From NCBI GenBank assembly GCA_030041195.1, contig JASHOI010000506.1, positions 1-15,340 of the forward strand: DNA of 15,340 nt, in the 5' to 3' direction. A program made the translations under genes and the position numbers. The DNA is from Streptosporangiaceae bacterium (GTDB lineage: Bacteria; Actinomycetota; Actinomycetes; Streptosporangiales; Streptosporangiaceae). Below the pieces are notes generated by a model that worked only from the letters and a program-made list of their open reading frames with translations, searched no databases and was not told where the DNA came from. This document shows, piece after piece, positions 6,350 to 12,953 of the stretch (positions within the stretch are counted from its first letter, which is position 1; each line of letters begins with the position of its first letter).

Positions 6350-7999
6350 GTGGCAAGCAGTGAGGCAGCGGCAGGGCCGCTGCGGACCGGGGGCGCCGAG
6401 TCCACGCGCCTGTTCGTCCGGCAGACCTCCGGTCTGGTCCGTGACCTGGGGATCCCAGCCGCGACTGGGATCTCGCTGGCGTCGGTGGCGGTCGTCAACA
6501 CGTTCATCAACTTCAACGCGGGGCTGACCGACTTCGCGAAGGCCGACATGTACCTGCCGCTGGTGGCCGCGGCGGTGATCTGGCTGGTCGCGATGTTTGC
6601 CTACCGCTACCTGCTCCGGGCGGTGCCGCGGGCCGGCGGAGAGTACGTCTACCTGTCCCGGATCGTGTCGCCAGCGGTCGGGGCCATGGCCGGGCTGGGG
6701 ATAGCGGTCGTCTTCACCTACATCCTGTCCACCAACGCGCACTTCGCCGCGCAGTTCACGCCGTTCATGCTGACCGGCTTCGGCCTGGTGTTCCACAGCA
6801 CGGCCGTCGCGAACGCCGGCAATCACCTGACCAGCAACTGGGCGGTCGCGTGGCTGAGCATCGTCGTGATGCTGATCGTCGCGGCGATGTCGCTGTTCCG
6901 GGTGAAGATCGTGGCCCGCATCATCTTCTGGCTCATCGTCTTGCAGGTGGTCGCGTTCGTCGTCCTCATCGGCGTCCTGGCGGGCAGCTCGCACGCCTCG
7001 TTCGTGTCGGCGTTCGGGAGTTACAGCCACAACCCGGCCGCGTACCAGGCGACGATCGCGGCCGCGCACACGAACGGCGTGGTCTTCGGCACCTCGATCG
7101 CGTCGGCGATAGCGATCATCCCGTTCATGGTCCTCAACTACAACGGAGTCCTGTACTCCTACTACGTCGGCGGCGAGCTCCGCCGGCCGGGCAAGACGTA
7201 CCTGTACGCCTCGGCGATCAGCATTGGCCTGCTCGTCGTGCTCTGGGTCGGTGTCTGGGCCCTGCTGCGCGCTCGGATGGGCCTGACCTTCATGCAGGCG
7301 CAGGCAAACCTCGGCGTGGTCAATCCGACGGCGTACGCGAAGATCACGAGCCTGAGCTCGGTCTCGGGCGGGCTGGGCTACGGCATGATCCTGACCAGCA
7401 ACCCGATCGCCAGGCTCTTGTTCGCGACCGCGGTGCCGCTGGCCGAGATCGCGGTCAACCTGGCGTTCCTGACCGTCACCACCCGCGTCCTGTTCGCGCA
7501 GGCCTTTGACCGGCTGCTGCCGATCGGCGTGGCCAAGGTCGGCGACCGGAACCACGCACCGAACGTCGCCATCGGCATCGTGCTGATCATCGGCTGCGCG
7601 TTCTGCTTCCTGACCAGCCTGGTCAATCTCGGCAACATCGTGGCCCTGCAGAGCCTGTTCTTCGCGCTGATCCTGCTGGCCGGGGGCATCGCCGCGCTGT
7701 TCCTGCCGATCCGGCGGCCCGAGCTGATCGAGCTGCCCGGAGCCAGCGACGACGCGCGCCGTACCTTCCTGCGCAAGGTCGCGTGGGTCGGCGGAGCCAC
7801 CACGGTGCTCGCGCTGTTCACCGTGTACCTGCTCATCGCGCATTCCAACGTCTACGGCAAGTTCAGCTGGGAGTCGATCCTCACGCTGGTGATCGTGCTC
7901 GGTGCCGGGCCGGTGATTTACGCGGTCGCCCGCTCGATCCGGCGGCAGCGGAACTCGCTTGACCTGAGCCTGGCGATGCACGAGCTCCCGCCGGAGTAG
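6350..7999 (+). CDS. APC-superfamily permease (549 aa)
   Basis: This is a cytoplasmic-membrane secondary transporter with about twelve hydrophobic segments. Visible ones lie around residues 36-56, 68-86, 108-128, 166-181, 191-211, 244-270, 286-306, 352-377, 403-425, 429-452, 475-497 and 508-529. PRAGGEYVYLSR (93-104) is the conserved APC-family loop, and GELRRPGKTYLYA (275-287) resembles the E-x-x-P-x-R/K-T loop. RVLFAQAFDRLLP (379-391) resembles the usual R-x4-A-x-D/A-R-x-LP element. The GTG start at 6350 has GGAGG seven nt upstream; the open frame to 5786 is a shadow. It is first in its operon, 3 bp before the phosphoesterase. APC carriers usually move amino acids or amines, so its place ahead of iolC is unexpected. 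It may import an amino-cyclitol or the locus substrate. Family is firm; substrate is unknown. Confidence 0.9.
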   Translation: MASSEAAAGPLRTGGAESTRLFVRQTSGLVRDLGIPAATGISLASVAVVNTFINFNAGLTDFAKADMYLPLVAAAVIWLVAMFAYRYLLRAVPRAGGEYVYLSRIVSPAVGAMAGLGIAVVFTYILSTNAHFAAQFTPFMLTGFGLVFHSTAVANAGNHLTSNWAVAWLSIVVMLIVAAMSLFRVKIVARIIFWLIVLQVVAFVVLIGVLAGSSHASFVSAFGSYSHNPAAYQATIAAAHTNGVVFGTSIASAIAIIPFMVLNYNGVLYSYYVGGELRRPGKTYLYASAISIGLLVVLWVGVWALLRARMGLTFMQAQANLGVVNPTAYAKITSLSSVSGGLGYGMILTSNPIARLLFATAVPLAEIAVNLAFLTVTTRVLFAQAFDRLLPIGVAKVGDRNHAPNVAIGIVLIIGCAFCFLTSLVNLGNIVALQSLFFALILLAGGIAALFLPIRRPELIELPGASDDARRTFLRKVAWVGGATTVLALFTVYLLIAHSNVYGKFSWESILTLVIVLGAGPVIYAVARSIRRQRNSLDLSLAMHELPPE

Positions 8000-8002
8000 C
8001 CG

Positions 8003-8980
8003 ATGTTCGGATCCCGCCGGCAACGCGGAAAGCAGGCGCGCGCACTGCGCATTTACTTCGCCACCGACCTCCATGGCTCGGACGTGTGCTTCCGCAAGTT
8101 CCTGGCCGCGGCCAAGGTCTACGAGGCCGACGTCATCATCCTGGGCGGGGACTTCGCGGGGAAGGGGCTCGTCCCCGTCCTTTCCCAGAACGGGTCGCTG
8201 ACCGCCGAGGTGCGCGGCGAGAGGGTCACCGTGCCGCAGGCGGAGTGGGACCGGCTGGAAGCCGAGGTCAACCGGGCCGGGTTTTACCCGGTGCGGATGG
8301 ACGCCGGCCAGCTTGCCGTCCTGAACGACGACCCCGAGGCCCTGGACCGGCTGTTCCGCGCCGAGATCGCGGCCCGGATGCAGCGGTGGTGCGACCTGGC
8401 CGCGGAGCGCCTCGACCCCCGGGTGCGGTGCATCATCACTCCGGGCAACGACGATCCGGTTGAGGCCGACCCGGTGCTGGCGGCGCATCCCCGGGTGGAG
8501 TGCCCCGAGCTCGAGCTGTGCGACCTCGGGCCGGTCAGCATGGCCAGCCTCGGCGTCGTGCCGTACACACCCTGGGACACCGAGCGGGAGTGCTCGGAGG
8601 AAGAGCTGGGCAAGCAGATCAGCCAGATGCTGGACCAGCTTCCCGAGGGCAGGAACGCGATCCTCAACGTGCACTGCCCGCCGTACGCGTCCGGGCTCGA
8701 CGACGCCCCCGAACTCGACGCCACGCTGAAGCCGGTGATCCGCGGCGGCCGGCCGAGCATCGTTCCGGTGGGCAGCCACGCGGTGCGCGAGGCCATCAAG
8801 CGCTACCAGCCGGTGGTCGGGCTGCACGGCCATATCCACGAGTCACGAGGAGCCCAGAAGATCGGCCGGACGCTGTGCGTCAATCCCGGCAGCGACTACT
8901 CCTCGGGCGTGCTGCGCGGCGCGGTGGTGGACATCGCCGAGGACGGGACGTGCCTGGACTTCCTGCTCACGACCGGATAG
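8003..8980 (+). CDS. Calcineurin-like metallophosphoesterase (325 aa)
   Basis: All five signature blocks of the dinuclear-metal phosphoesterase family are present in order: D22-L-H24-G (usually D-x-H), G48-G-D50, P-G-N149-D150, N-V-H224-C-P-P, and G276-H277-I-H279 (the usual GHxH). The enzyme should therefore be a catalytically competent cytoplasmic phosphomono- or diesterase. No signal peptide or membrane segment is visible. Residues 53-125, between blocks II and III, form an insertion rich in charged residues that may shape the substrate pocket. The ATG at 8003 follows the permease stop by 3 bp and has GGAG about eight nt upstream; iolC starts 5 bp after its stop, so it is co-transcribed with both. 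A phosphoesterase is not a step of the textbook inositol pathway. It could dephosphorylate an inositol phosphate or glycerophosphoinositol-like compound, or clear a phosphorylated intermediate. Family is firm; substrate is unknown. Confidence 0.9.
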   Translation: MFGSRRQRGKQARALRIYFATDLHGSDVCFRKFLAAAKVYEADVIILGGDFAGKGLVPVLSQNGSLTAEVRGERVTVPQAEWDRLEAEVNRAGFYPVRMDAGQLAVLNDDPEALDRLFRAEIAARMQRWCDLAAERLDPRVRCIITPGNDDPVEADPVLAAHPRVECPELELCDLGPVSMASLGVVPYTPWDTERECSEEELGKQISQMLDQLPEGRNAILNVHCPPYASGLDDAPELDATLKPVIRGGRPSIVPVGSHAVREAIKRYQPVVGLHGHIHESRGAQKIGRTLCVNPGSDYSSGVLRGAVVDIAEDGTCLDFLLTTG

Positions 8981-8985
8981 GCGGC

Positions 8986-9969
8986 ATGGGCACTGGACCG
9001 CTGGCCGAACCGGGGCCGATTGCACTGGACGTGCTGACCATGGGCCGGATCGGCGTCGATATCTACCCGCTGCAGGTAGGTGTCGGGCTGGAGGACGTGA
9101 CCACGTTCGGGAAGTACCTGGGCGGAACCGCGACCAACGTCGCGGTGGCGGCGGCCCGGCTCGGCCGCGGCGCCGCGGTCATCAGCCGGACCGGCCGGGA
9201 CCCGTTCGGCCGCTTCGTGCACCAGGCGCTGCGCGGCTACGGCGTCGACGACCGGTTCGTCGCCGACGTGCCCGCGCTGCCGACCCCGGTCACGTTCTGC
9301 GAGATCTTCCCGCCCGACGACTTCCCGATCTACTTCTACCGGTACCCGAAAGCGCCGGACCTGGAAATCCGGGCGGACGAGCTGGACTATGACGCCATCC
9401 GCCGGGCCGGTGTGTTCTGGGTCACCGCGACCGGCCTGTCCGCCGAGCCCAGCCGCTCGGCGACGCTCGCCGCGCTGCAGGCGCGCGGCCGGGCCGGGAT
9501 CACCGTGCTTGACCTCGACTACCGGCCGCCGTTCTGGCCCTGCCTGCAGGAGGCCCGCCGGCATGTGCGCCCCGCGCTCGGCCACGTCACCGTCGCGGTC
9601 GGCAACCTCGACGAGTGCGACATGGCGGTGGCCGAACGCGACCCCCGGCGGGCCGCGCGGGCGCTGCTCGGGCACGGCGCCAGCCTGGCCGTCGTCAAGC
9701 AGGGGCCGCTGGGCGTGCTGGCCATGGACGAGAACGGCGAGGTCGAGACGCCGCCGGTCCCGGTGCAGGTGGTGAACGGGCTCGGGGCCGGGGACGCGTT
9801 CGGGGGCGCGCTGTGCCACGGCCTGCTGGCCGGCTGGGACACCGCCGCCGTCATGCGGTTCGCCAATGCCGCCGGCGCGATCGTCGCCTCCCGGATCGCC
9901 TGCTCCGACGCGATGCCCACCGCCGACGAGGTGGCGGCCCTGATGGCGCGGACCAGCGATGTTCGCTGA
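8986..9969 (+). CDS. iolC: 5-dehydro-2-deoxygluconokinase (327 aa)
   Basis: This PfkB/ribokinase-family kinase phosphorylates 5-dehydro-2-deoxy-D-gluconate (DKG) with ATP in the cytoplasm, the step before aldol cleavage. LGGTATNVAVAAARLG (45-60) is the PfkB N-terminal signature. LDYRPPFW (177-184) and GNLDE (206-210) are typical IolC elements. NGLGAGDAFGGAL (264-276) is the second PfkB signature, with D270 as catalytic base. The C-terminal ACSDAMPT (305-312) is strongly characteristic of IolC. Length is normal for single-domain IolC; the aldolase-like domain found fused to IolC in some Proteobacteria is absent, and a separate barrel protein follows. I chose ATG 8986, 5 bp after the phosphoesterase stop (weak AGGCGG just upstream); the open frame from 8500 is a shadow. 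The end overlaps the next gene by 11 bp. Confidence 0.92.
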   Translation: MGTGPLAEPGPIALDVLTMGRIGVDIYPLQVGVGLEDVTTFGKYLGGTATNVAVAAARLGRGAAVISRTGRDPFGRFVHQALRGYGVDDRFVADVPALPTPVTFCEIFPPDDFPIYFYRYPKAPDLEIRADELDYDAIRRAGVFWVTATGLSAEPSRSATLAALQARGRAGITVLDLDYRPPFWPCLQEARRHVRPALGHVTVAVGNLDECDMAVAERDPRRAARALLGHGASLAVVKQGPLGVLAMDENGEVETPPVPVQVVNGLGAGDAFGGALCHGLLAGWDTAAVMRFANAAGAIVASRIACSDAMPTADEVAALMARTSDVR

Positions 9970-10834
9970 GCGGATCGCCGAGGTCATCGAGACCCGGGTG
10001 CACCGGCCCGAGCAGATAGCCGAGGCAGCGGCGTCCCGGGCCCGCGCCCCGTCGGTCGTCGGCCGCCGCGGCCGCCAGGTCATCGTGGCGGCCGATCACC
10101 CGGCCCGGGGGACGCTGCGGGCCGGGCGGGAACGGCTCGCGATGGCGGACCGGGCCGACCTGCTCGAACGGCTGTGCATCGCGCTGGACCGGCCCGGCGT
10201 CGGGGGCGTGCTCGGCTCCGCCGATGTGCTGGAGGACCTGCTGCTGCTCGGCGCGCTGGAGGCCAAGGTCGTCATCGGCTCGATGAACCGGGGCGGCCTG
10301 GCCGAGACCGTCTTCGAGATGGACGACCGGTTCACCGGATATGACGCGGCGGCGATATCGCGGATGGGATTCGACGGCGGCAAGATGCTGCTCCGGATCG
10401 ACCCCGACGACCCGGCGACGGCGGCCACGATGGAGGCGTGCGCCCACGCCGTGTCCGACCTGGCCGGGCGCAGGCTCATGGCCATGGTCGAGCCGTTCAT
10501 CGCGCACCGGGTCGACGGCCACGTACGCAACGACCTGTCGCCCGAGGCCATGATCCTGGCCGTCACCATCGCCTCCGGGCTGGGCACGACGTCGGCCTAC
10601 ACCTGGCTCAAGGTTCCGGTCGTGAAGGACATGGAACGGGTGATGGCCGCCTCGACCCTGCCCGCGCTGCTGCTCGGGGGCGAGGTTCCCGAGGATCCCG
10701 AGGCCGCGTTCGCTGGCTGGCGGAAAGCCCTGCGGCTGCCGAACGTCAAGGGCCTGCTGGCCGGGCGGTCCCTGCTGTACCCGGCCGACGGCGACGTCGC
10801 CGCCGCCGTCGATACCGCGGTCAGCCTGCTCTGA
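9959..10834 (+). CDS. Cgl0158-family (beta/alpha)8-barrel protein, probable DKG-phosphate aldolase (291 aa)
   Basis: This class-I-aldolase-like barrel is commonly annotated as deoxyribose-phosphate aldolase-like or Cgl0158 family and is known from actinobacterial inositol clusters. Visible elements are A-A-D46-H-P-A-R-G (44-51), MNRGG (109-113), G-G-K142-M-L-L-R-I-D (140-148), M-V-E-P-F (176-180), T-W-L-K218-V-P-V (215-221), L-L-L-G-G (237-241) and G-L-L-A-G-R-S-L-L-Y-P (265-275, a phosphate-site-like loop). K218 is a candidate Schiff-base lysine. The ATG at 9959 overlaps the iolC stop by 11 bp, so the two are almost certainly co-translated. No other aldolase is visible, and IolC's product needs one to give DHAP plus malonic semialdehyde. 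I therefore infer that it fills the IolJ slot. Family is firm; the reaction is inference. Its 3' end overlaps the convergent regulator gene by 14 bp. Confidence 0.82.
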   Translation: MFAERIAEVIETRVHRPEQIAEAAASRARAPSVVGRRGRQVIVAADHPARGTLRAGRERLAMADRADLLERLCIALDRPGVGGVLGSADVLEDLLLLGALEAKVVIGSMNRGGLAETVFEMDDRFTGYDAAAISRMGFDGGKMLLRIDPDDPATAATMEACAHAVSDLAGRRLMAMVEPFIAHRVDGHVRNDLSPEAMILAVTIASGLGTTSAYTWLKVPVVKDMERVMAASTLPALLLGGEVPEDPEAAFAGWRKALRLPNVKGLLAGRSLLYPADGDVAAAVDTAVSLL

Positions 10835-11633
10835 GCGGCAGCAGGCCGACGCCCGCCGCGGCCGGCTCGGCGCGGTGCAGGCTGGTCGTGAACGCGTAGC
10901 GGGACGCCCGGTAGAGGTGCTGCCCGAACTCGACGGGACGGCCGGTGTCGTCGTAGGCGATCCGCTCCATGGTCAGCAGCGCGGCGCCGCGGGTCTCGCC
11001 CAGGGTGCGCGCCTCCGCCGCGGACGCGTTCTTGGCGCTCATCCGCTGGGTCGCCGACGACAGCCGGATCCCCGACGCCCGGAGCAGTTCGTACAGGCCG
11101 TGCTGCTCGAGCATCTCGATGCTCAGGTGCACGAGCGCGGCGGGCAGGAAGTTGTGCATCAACGCGATCGGCTCGCCGTCGGCCATCCGGATTCGCTGCA
11201 GCGAGTTCACCAGCGCGCGCTCGGGCAGCTGCAGCGCCTCGGCGACCCGGTCGCTGGCGTGGACGACCTCGTTCCGGATGACCTGCGTGGCCGGGGCCCG
11301 GCCCGCGGCCGCGAGGTCGTCATAGAGGCTGGTCAGCTCCACATCGCGGTCGATGCTCTGGTTGGCGACCTGCGTCCCGGCGCCGCGCTTCCGGACCACC
11401 AGGCCCTTGTTCGACAGGTACAAGAACGCGGCACGCACGGTGGGACGCGACATGCCCAGCCGCTCGGCCAGCTGCACCTCGTTCTCCAGCCGCGAGCCCA
11501 CCTTGAGCGCGCCGGATCTGATCGCCGCCTCGTAGTGCTGAGCGAGCTGGAAGTACAGCGGCACCGGGCTGGTCCGGTCGATGCTGATCGTGCCGAGCGT
11601 GCCGGTCTCCGGATCCGGTGCCACGCCCGCCAT
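10821..11633 (-). CDS. GntR-family (HutC/UTRA) transcriptional regulator, IolR-like role (270 aa)
   Basis: The N-terminal winged helix-turn-helix runs from PLYFQLAQHYEAAI (25-38) through ENEVQLAERLGMSRPTVRAA (50-69) to G-L-V-V-R-K-R-G-A-G-T-Q-V (77-89). It is followed by a UTRA effector domain (about 105-250; RIRMADGEPIALMHNFLP at 147-164). UTRA regulators sense small sugars or acids and usually repress neighbouring catabolic genes. I chose ATG 11633 because GGAGG sits five nt upstream; ATG 11645 lacks a ribosome binding site, and the open frame to 11897 runs through the operators. It lies inverted between the iolC and iolB units, overlapping the barrel gene tail to tail. By position it should respond to an inositol-pathway intermediate and control all three flanking promoters, including its own. 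Family is firm; target and effector are inferred. Confidence 0.9.
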   Translation of the reverse strand: MAGVAPDPETGTLGTISIDRTSPVPLYFQLAQHYEAAIRSGALKVGSRLENEVQLAERLGMSRPTVRAAFLYLSNKGLVVRKRGAGTQVANQSIDRDVELTSLYDDLAAAGRAPATQVIRNEVVHASDRVAEALQLPERALVNSLQRIRMADGEPIALMHNFLPAALVHLSIEMLEQHGLYELLRASGIRLSSATQRMSAKNASAAEARTLGETRGAALLTMERIAYDDTGRPVEFGQHLYRASRYAFTTSLHRAEPAAAGVGLLPLRAG

Positions 11634-11651
11634 ACAGCCCTCCATCGGTGT

Positions 11652-11677
11652 CACAGGATGCCCAAAGCTGTCCTGTG
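11652..11677. repeat. CACAGGA-N12-TCCTGTG inverted repeat in the gntR leader
   Basis: Seven-base perfect arms (11652-11658 and 11671-11677) flank a 12-nt spacer, 19 nt upstream of the regulator start. It could form a leader hairpin in the gntR mRNA or be a second operator type, since the arm centres are about two helical turns apart. It does not resemble the TGTYNNRACA decamer. Confidence 0.5.
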
Positions 11678-11700
11678 TTCGGCAAGTACTCAGGACCGTT

Positions 11701-11712
11701 TGTTTGAACATA
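11701..11712 (-). promoter_or_regulatory. Candidate autoregulatory operator and -10 of the gntR gene
   Basis: TGTTTGAACA (11701-11710) is a palindrome of the same TGTYNNRACA form as the other two sites, though it is the most divergent from the recalled IolR consensus (8 of 10). On the minus strand TATGTT (11712-11707) could be a -10, with TGGACT (11735-11730) 17 bp upstream as -35. The operator would then sit on the -10. TATACT (11740-11735) is a better-looking -10 but has no recognisable -35. Confidence 0.35.
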
Positions 11713-11841
11713 TTGTTGATTGCGGAGCTAGTCCAGTATAGGGGCGCCGGCTGCATCGCGGGGCGCCAGGCCCCGATCGCCGGCGGAAACGCATCCATTG
11801 CGGTCGCGGCCTGCGCTGTCCGGCCGACCCGGTACCGGCCG

Positions 11842-11859
11842 CGCACCCTGCAGGGTGCG
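11842..11859. repeat. 18-bp perfect palindrome upstream of iolB
   Basis: CGCACCCTGCAGGGTGCG is identical to its reverse complement. It lies 19 bp before the GntR-like operator and about 135 bp before iolB. It is close to CCGGTACCGG (11829-11838), another perfect palindrome. It might bind a second regulator or fold as a cruciform or hairpin; no T-tract follows, so a terminator is less likely. Confidence 0.5.
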
Positions 11860-11878
11860 GCACCCGACCTCAGACACT

Positions 11879-11907
11879 TGTCCCGACATTCTGACACTCT
11901 CTTGACA
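11879..11907. promoter_or_regulatory. Paired candidate GntR/IolR-type operators at the iolB promoter
   Basis: TGTCCCGACA (11879-11888) fits TGTYNNRACA. TCTCTTGACA (11898-11907), 19 bp on, differs from the exact site at 6221-6230 by a single base. Each matches 9 of 10 positions of the recalled IolR consensus KGWCHTRACA. TTGACA (11902-11907) could also be the -35 of the iolB promoter, but I see no convincing -10 at 16-18 bp. The spacing of about two helical turns suits cooperative binding of two dimers. Confidence 0.5.
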
Positions 11908-11993
11908 GGTCATGAGGTCCGGGGAAGGCTTGATCAGCGCGCGCCAGGCCACAGCCGTCATCGAGCCGTTCAGGGTAAAGAGGGTCGACAACC

Positions 11994-12953
11994 GTGCCGT
12001 CACCGACCTCGGGACCGATGCCGTCATCCGCTCGGCTGCCGTCGCCCCGGGGCGCGTCGGGTCGGCTGCACCGGCCGGCCGGCACGTCGCCGGGCGGCCC
12101 GTTCGCGACCGAGCTGACCCCGGAGGCGTGCGGCTGGGCCTATTCGTCGCTGCGCGTGCTGGAGCTGAGGCCGGGGGCCGAGGCAACGTTCCGGACCGGG
12201 CCGGACGAGATGCTGGTGCTGCCGCTGTCCGGCGGCGCCGCGGTGGCCGTTGACGGCGAGCAGTTCACGCTCGCCGGCCGGGCCGGCGTGTTCGGCCGGG
12301 TCACCGACTTCGCCTACCTGCCCATCGATGCGGTGGTCACCGTGCGCAGCCCGGCAGGCGGCCGGTTCGCGCTGCCGGGTGCGCGGGCGGGACGCCGGCT
12401 GCCGCCGCGGTACGGGCCGGCGGAGCAGGTGCCGGTGGAGATCAGGGGCAGCGGGCAGGCCAGCCGCCAGGTCAACAACTTCTGCTCGCCCGAGGCGTTC
12501 GAGACCGACCGGCTGGTCTCGGTGGAGGTGCTGACCCCGGCCGGCAACTGGTCGTCCTATCCGCCGCACAAGCACGACCAGGCACGGCCCGGCGAGGCGG
12601 TGCTCGAGGAGATCTACTACTTCGAGGTCGGCCCGGGGCCGGGCGGAACGGGCAGCCCCGGGCTCGGCTACCAGCGGGTCTACTCGACCGACCCGGACCG
12701 GCCGATCGACGTGCTGGCCGAGGTGCGCGGCGGCGACGTCGTGCTGGTGCCGCACGGCTACCACGGCCCGTCGATGGCCGCACCCGGGTACGACCTGTAC
12801 TACCTGAACGTGCTCGCCGGGCCGGCTGAGCAGCGGACGATGGCGTTCTGCGACGATCCCGCGCACGCCTGGATCCGGCAGAGCTGGGCCGCGCAGCAGG
12901 TGGACCCGCGGCTGCCGATGTCAGCGGCCGACGGCGACGAGGAGATGATGTGA
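11994..12953 (+). CDS. iolB: 5-deoxy-glucuronate isomerase (319 aa)
   Basis: IolB is a bicupin metal-dependent isomerase that converts 5-deoxy-D-glucuronate to 5-dehydro-2-deoxygluconate, the IolC substrate. LHRPAGTSPGGPF (25-37), LTPEACGWAYSSLRVLEL (41-58) and DEMLVLPLSG (71-80) are the usual N-terminal cupin sequence. YPPHKHD (189-195; H192, H194), LEEIYYF (204-210; E206) and VPHGYHGP (252-259) hold the metal site of the C-terminal cupin. I took GTG 11994 because AAAGAGGG lies nine nt upstream. It gives about 24 residues, rich in Ser/Pro, before the conserved region, slightly longer than usual, so ATG 12018 is possible. The end overlaps iolD as GTGA, so the two are translationally coupled. 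Confidence 0.93.
   Translation: MPSPTSGPMPSSARLPSPRGASGRLHRPAGTSPGGPFATELTPEACGWAYSSLRVLELRPGAEATFRTGPDEMLVLPLSGGAAVAVDGEQFTLAGRAGVFGRVTDFAYLPIDAVVTVRSPAGGRFALPGARAGRRLPPRYGPAEQVPVEIRGSGQASRQVNNFCSPEAFETDRLVSVEVLTPAGNWSSYPPHKHDQARPGEAVLEEIYYFEVGPGPGGTGSPGLGYQRVYSTDPDRPIDVLAEVRGGDVVLVPHGYHGPSMAAPGYDLYYLNVLAGPAEQRTMAFCDDPAHAWIRQSWAAQQVDPRLPMSAADGDEEMM

Larger units (their letters stand above)
11634..11993. promoter_or_regulatory. 360-bp divergent regulatory region of the gntR gene and iolB
   Basis: I see no convincing gene here. From left to right it contains a CACAGGA/TCCTGTG dyad (11652-11677), a palindromic decamer TGTTTGAACA (11701-11710) over a possible gntR -10, an 18-bp perfect palindrome (11842-11859), and a cluster of four GACA words (11873, 11885, 11893, 11904) with two operator-like decamers. 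It ends with the AAAGAGGG ribosome binding site (11977-11984) of iolB. A short ATG frame from 11912 is judged spurious. Confidence 0.7.

Noticed and set aside
6263..8839. 858-codon open frame on the minus strand opposite the permease and phosphoesterase
   Set aside because: Composition is rich in Arg, Asp, Gly, His and Gln with no domain, typical of the frame opposite a high-GC gene; the plus-strand proteins there have clear families.
11912..12253. Possible small upstream gene starting at ATG 11912
   Set aside because: It overlaps iolB by 260 bp in another frame, has no ribosome binding site and becomes Arg/Gly-rich shadow sequence once inside iolB.
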